Below, in pieces: positions 59,700 through 64,000 of a DNA stretch of 64,000 bases (the first letter of the stretch is position 1; each line of letters begins with the position of its first letter). Both the position numbers and the translations under genes were made by a program. This stretch comes from Cunninghamia lanceolata. Taxonomy: Eukaryota > Streptophyta > Pinopsida > Cupressales > Cupressaceae. The notes below the pieces were generated by a model, which saw only the letters and a program-made list of their open reading frames with translations, ran no database searches and was not told the origin of the DNA. The stretch is from positions 4,836,001-4,900,000 of the forward strand of contig BSBN01000860.1 in assembly GCA_027924645.1 (NCBI GenBank), given 5' to 3'.

Positions 59700-61530
59700 A
59701 AATGGAAACCCCGTGTTTGATGATATCCGCCTCGCTCATCCAAGTTGCATCCACATCAGGTAAACCACGCCACTTGACCAGATACTGCTGGTAGGTTTTG
59801 TGTCTGGTCTTCTTCTAAACCCTTGTGTCCAAAATACAGTCCAACTAAACTAGCTGGCTGGGTGGAAGATCAGAAATCCATTCTGCATCTTCTACGCCTA
59901 TCTTTGCTGCATTAGCCCCTCTGAATGGAAACAAATCTGCCACATTAAAGATGGGTGAAATTGCTAATCCAGGAGGAAGTTCTATCTCGTAAGCGTTAGG
60001 CCCAAATTTGTGTACAATCTTGCATGGACCTATCTTCTTCATGAGAAGTTTTGTGGGCTGCCCTTTCGGAAGTCTTCCCTTCTTCAAATATGCCATAACT
60101 AAATCCCCAACTTTGTATTGGACATCCCTTTTCTTTTGATCAACTCTCTCTTTGTACTTCCCTGTATTCTTCTGTATAGTTTCTCTGACAGCATCATGGA
60201 TATCTTTCATACTGACTGCAAAATCTTCGCCTTGTGCACTCCTTTTCTCTATGTCTTGGAGATCCCTAAGCTCCAAAATTCCCCTGGGATGAATCCCATA
60301 TACAACTTCAAAAGGGCTCTTTCATGTGCTCCTATTAACAGAGTCATTATATGCAAACTCTACTTGTGGGATGATCATATCCCATGCTTCTCCATGCTGT
60401 TTAGTCAAACACCTCAAAAGATTACCCAGTGATCTATTCACCACCTCAATTTGACCATCCGTCTAAGGGTGATATGCGGACGTGAAAGATAATTGAGTGC
60501 CCAATTTCTTCCACAATGTGCGCCAAAAATGTCCCACAAACTTGGGATCTCTGTTAGTGACAATATTCAATGGCAAACCATGAATTCGAACTATCTCTTT
60601 GAAGAACAGTCCAGCAATATGTGAAGCATCATTGGTACATTTACATGGCACAAAGTGGGCCATTTTACTAAACTTGTCAACAACCACAAACACACTGTCA
60701 AAGCCTCTTTGAGTCCTTGGAAGACCCAAAACAAAATCCATACTAATGCACTCCCATGGCCTTTGCGGAATTGGAAGTGGTTGGTAGAGACCTGCATTTG
60801 ATGAAGTTCCTTTGGCTCTCTGGCAAATGTGACAACAGTCCACAAATTTTCTGACATCTATTTGCATCTTAGGCCAGAAATAAAACCTTCGCACTTGCTC
60901 CAATGTCTTGTCCAGTCCAAAATGACCTCCAAGACTACCGCAATGTTTCTCTTGGATGATGGTCTCCCTCATGGAACACCTGGGCACACACAATTGGCTG
61001 CCTTTGAACAGTAGCCCTTGCTGTAATAAATATTCAGAAAAATCAAAATGATAGGAATCTGAAAACTGTGAACAAACTGCATATATCTCCTTGAAGTCCT
61101 CATCATCTTGGTACATATTCTTGAGAGAGTCCACTCCCACACTTTGCAACTGGATTTCCTGTATAGTGCACACTCTTCTGCTCAAAGCATCTGCCACTTT
61201 GTTTGCTTGTCCCTTCTTATGTTTGATGGAAAAAGTATACACCTGAAGTTGTTCAACCCACTTCATATGCCTGTGATTTAGCTTCTCCTGCGAATTCAGA
61301 AAACTCAAAGCATGGTTGTCAGTATAAACAATGAATTCCTTGGGCAAGAGATAATGTCTCCATTTCTTCAATGCTTGAACCATTGCATACAATTCCAGAT
61401 CATATGTGGAATACTTCCTTTTAGCATCATTCAGTTTTTCACTAAAGAAAGCAACAGGTCTGCGTTCCTGACTCAAGACAACACCAATGGCAAGGTTACT
61501 GGCATCACATTCCACAGTAAACAACTTATT
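59700..61530 (-). pseudogene. Ty3/gypsy RNase H, integrase and chromodomain
   Basis: The frame 61524-60463 carries RNase H ([29 protein letters not shown]) and integrase with the HHCC finger (GGHFGLDKTLEQVRRFYFWP ... CCHICQRAKG) and two of the three catalytic acidic residues (MDFVLGLP, NRDPKFVGHFW). A stop at about 60463 replaces the expected glutamine of YHPQTDGQ; a TGA at about 60318 lies before ESPFEVVYG. The frame resumes at 60276-59845 (GDLVMAYLKKGRLPKGQPTK, ANAYEIELPP-like). After TAG stops at about 59848 and 59818 comes a chromodomain-like segment, YQQYLVKWRGLPDVDATWMS. This places the element among the chromoviruses. The stops make it inactive. Confidence 0.88.
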
Positions 61531-63141
61531 AAAATCAGGAAAACCAAAATGGGTTTCTCTGCTATTTTCTGTTTGAGAATCTCAAAAGAGTCATTTGCTG
61601 CTCTATTCCAAACAAACTTACATTTTTGTCCTCCTTTTATGGTATCCAAAATGGGTGCACAAATGTGACTGAATCCTCTTATGAATTTCCTATAAAAAGT
61701 TGCCAACCCATGAAAACTTCTTACATCACTCACTGTTGTAGGCGCTGGCCAAGACAGAATAGCTTTTACCTTCTCTGGATCCATTTTCAAACTGCCCTGG
61801 GATATAACAAATCCAAGGTATGTGAGTTTTTCCTTCATGAAGATACTCTTCTCCATATTGATCATCGATTTCTTCTCATGCAGCTTCTTCAACACCTGTT
61901 CCAAATGCTGCAAATGTTCTTCCTTTGTCCTGCTAAAAATTAGAATATCGTCAAAATAGACAACAACAAATTTGCCAATAAAATCTTTCAATACCTCATT
62001 CATTAGACACATGAATGGCATCACCAGCCACTCATAAAGACCTTCATTAGTCTTAAAGGCTGTCTTCCATTCATCCCCTTCTCTAATCCTGATCTGATGG
62101 TATCCACTCTTGAGATCAATTTTAGAAAAATACCGAGCTCCACCCAAACAATCCATAAGGTCCCCTATTCTGGGCATAGTAAACCTATATCTGATGGTGA
62201 TCTTATTTATGGCTCTTGAATCAGTACATAACCTCCATTTGCCATCCTTCTTGGGCGCTAAAACTGTGGGTACAGCACATGGACTAAGACTTTTCCTCAC
62301 CAAACCCTTATCCAACAGTTCTTGTACTTGTTTAGCAATCTCCTCATTCTGATTAGGTGTCATCTTATAAGCTGGTTTATTTGGCAATGTGGATCCTAGG
62401 ATGAAGTCGATCTGATGACTTATGTCTCTCACAGGGGGGTAGTACATTGGGCATATCCTCCACCATAATATCCTTATATTTATCTAACAATTCCTGCACT
62501 TCCTTAGGGACTTTTTCCTTGTTTTCAGACAAATCAGAATTGTCTTTAGGTTTCAAAATCAGAGCATACCCCTGGGTTCCCTCTTCTTTCAGAGTACGGA
62601 GAAACTCTTTCCCACTCTTTAACCTGATACTTGAGCCTACATTCTTGTCTACACCCTCTTCTGGTAAAGGATTCATCTTATACTGTCTACCATTCTTAGT
62701 GATCACAAAGGAATTCAACTTACCATCATGCTGGGCTTGTACATCATACTGCCAAGGTCTACCTAACAGTAAATGGCATGCATCCATGGGAATTATATCA
62801 CACAAAAGTTTATCTCCATATTCCCCTATCTGAAATTCTACCCAAGCTTGTTTATCAACCAAGACTTGCTGCCCTTTGTTCAGCCATGACACTTTGTATG
62901 GACTCACATGTGGCAATCTTTTCAAGTTCAATTTCTCTACCATTTCTACTAAGACTAAATTTTCAGTTGAACCAGAATCAACAATTACCTTACAGTTTTT
63001 GCCAGAAATTGTACACAGAGTTCTGAGTAGTGTCTTCCTCTGGGGTGGTTCCTTGTTCTGTGGCACTTTCAACATTGTTCTTGTCATCATGAGACTCTCT
63101 CCACCTTGTGCTAGATCTGCGCTTCCCATAGGTAAGTTCAC
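61473..63141 (-). pseudogene. Ty3/gypsy protease and reverse transcriptase, frameshifted and with an internal deletion
   Basis: The frame 63141-62377 holds the aspartic protease (VIVDSGSTENLVLVEMVEKL; LLLGRPWQYD). A frameshift in a run of six Cs near 62437 leads into the reverse transcriptase frame 62447-61473: [36 protein letters not shown], the catalytic YFDD box and [20 protein letters not shown]. Between VMPF and MCLMNEVL about nine residues that all active gypsy enzymes have (the G-L-x-N-A-P block) are missing, at about 62012. Another frameshift at about 61535 separates it from RNase H. Confidence 0.9.
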
Positions 63142-63164
63142 ACTCTGACAATCTTCTTCTTGAA

Positions 63165-63972
63165 TCAGCTAGTTCCTTCTCTCTCCTCCATGAGTGCTTG
63201 AGGCTTTCTCCGGACACCTACCTGCTGTGTGCCCGATTTGGTCACAATTATAACATCTTCCCGTGAAGATGTTAGGACCTCTACCTGGTCCACCAAATCT
63301 GCCTCTCCCATTGGGTCTCCTTCCTCTGAAACCCTCTCTGGAACTAGATTCTCCACTATGTTCTTATTGACTGGACTCCCCTTGATTTTTCTGGAACTGA
63401 TTTCTACCACCAAAGCTATTTCTGCCCCTGAAATTCTTTCCACCTCTGCCTCTGTTCTGCTATTCTCCTTTTCTTTTCAATTTCTCTTCTACTCTCAGTG
63501 CGACCTAGAAACACTTGTCCATGGTGTCTGGTGTCAAGATGGTAATCTCATCTTGTATGCTATACTTCAAGCCATTAATATACCTAGCAACTCTTCCTTT
63601 CTCATCCTCAGCATGTCCACACCTTAGAGTCAATTTATGAAATTCCTTTGTATAAGTGGATACATCCATATCCTTCTACTTGAGGTTCTGCATTTTCCTG
63701 TATATCTGCACTTCATAATCTGCTGATAAGAACTGAGCCTTGATCCTCTCTACCATCCGACTCCAGGATGAGATCATGCTCTTGCCACTCTTCACCCTTT
63801 CTCCCTGGGTGTAGTTCCACCATGTGAGTGCAACACCTTTCAATTTCGTTTTTGCAAACTTGACTCTCCTATTCTCCGGTACCTCCTTGTACTCGAAGTA
63901 ATTGTTCAAAGCCTCGATCCATTCGATGACTTCTTCTGCATCCATCTTTCCGCTGAATATCGAAATCTCCAT
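63165..63972 (-). pseudogene. Ty3/gypsy gag, frameshifted, 5' end of the chromovirus
   Basis: The minus frame 63972-63676 is the start of a Retrotrans_gag domain (MEISIFSGKMDAEEVIEWIE, RVKFAKTKLKGVALTWWNYT, ERIKAQFLSADYEVQIYRKM). After a stop near 63675 the gag core continues in frame (YTKEFHKLTLRCGHAEDEKG), then a basic arginine/glycine-rich stretch and a CCHC zinc knuckle, CYNCDQIGHTAGRCPE (about 63256-63209). Stops and shifts near 63510 and 63230 disrupt it. The leader, primer-binding site and 5' LTR lie outside the window. Confidence 0.85.
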
Positions 63973-64000
63973 TCTTGATTCAGACGACTCCTTACCGAGC

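Noticed and set aside
43002..64000. Upstream exons of the SPG15-like gene
   Set aside because: I looked on the minus strand for sequence like the region preceding VEDAVSRV and found only transposon remnants. Short exons could have been missed.
54833..64000. Endogenous pararetrovirus (caulimovirid) sequences
   Set aside because: The reverse transcriptase, RNase H, integrase and chromodomain order, together with LTRs, fits Ty3/gypsy chromoviruses. No movement-protein or coat-protein features were seen.

Overview
This is nuclear DNA of a seed plant, most likely a gymnosperm (conifer-like). It is AT-rich and dominated by Ty3/gypsy and Ty1/copia retrotransposons, L1-type LINEs and hAT DNA transposons. 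It carries one protein-coding gene whose exons lie in introns of up to 12 kb. The species cannot be named from sequence alone. I saw no bacterial features, CRISPR, rRNA or tRNA genes.

Host gene. On the minus strand, from 43001 down to 8677, I can splice 19 exons with GT..AG borders and compatible phases into one uninterrupted 1435-codon reading frame. The product matches the plant ZFYVE26/spastizin (SPG15)-like protein, the family annotated as 'zinc finger FYVE domain protein' in Arabidopsis (AT2G25730 from memory). Both ends are missing: the N-terminal exons would lie above 43001 and the last C-terminal exons below 1. I did not find them in the window.

Introns and their cargo. Downstream of the last visible exon (1-8676) lie a decayed hAT transposase, a copia 3' end, a copia-type solo LTR and LINE remnants. 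The 12.3-kb intron 9040-21361 holds a solo LTR (10437-10930), LINE debris with a MITE, and a three-tier nest: a short non-autonomous LTR retrotransposon (13667-18829) containing a solo LTR (14088-17210) that contains another solo LTR (14937-16485). Every tier has an intact target-site duplication. A further LTR (19327 onward) carries a 258-bp tandem duplication. The compact block 21362-26482 holds 13 exons. The 10.6-kb intron 26483-37114 holds an LTR-like element, one hAT element nested in another (both with 8-bp duplications) and a solo LTR (35002-36754). The intron 37737-42463 holds a decayed copia gag with its LTRs.

Upstream of the visible gene (43002-64000) is repeat territory. It holds a LINE (+), a gypsy element on the minus strand split by a 1.92-kb solo LTR, a 620-bp hAT MITE, a LINE tail, a gypsy LTR with element sequence on both sides and a 254-codon gag-like ORF, and a chromodomain-bearing gypsy element (chromovirus) running off the right edge.

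The most notable features are the nested insertions datable from their duplications, the abundance of solo LTRs (unexpected for conifers), an 11-12 bp terminal motif shared by otherwise different LTRs, and hAT elements that each carry their own subterminal repeat word.
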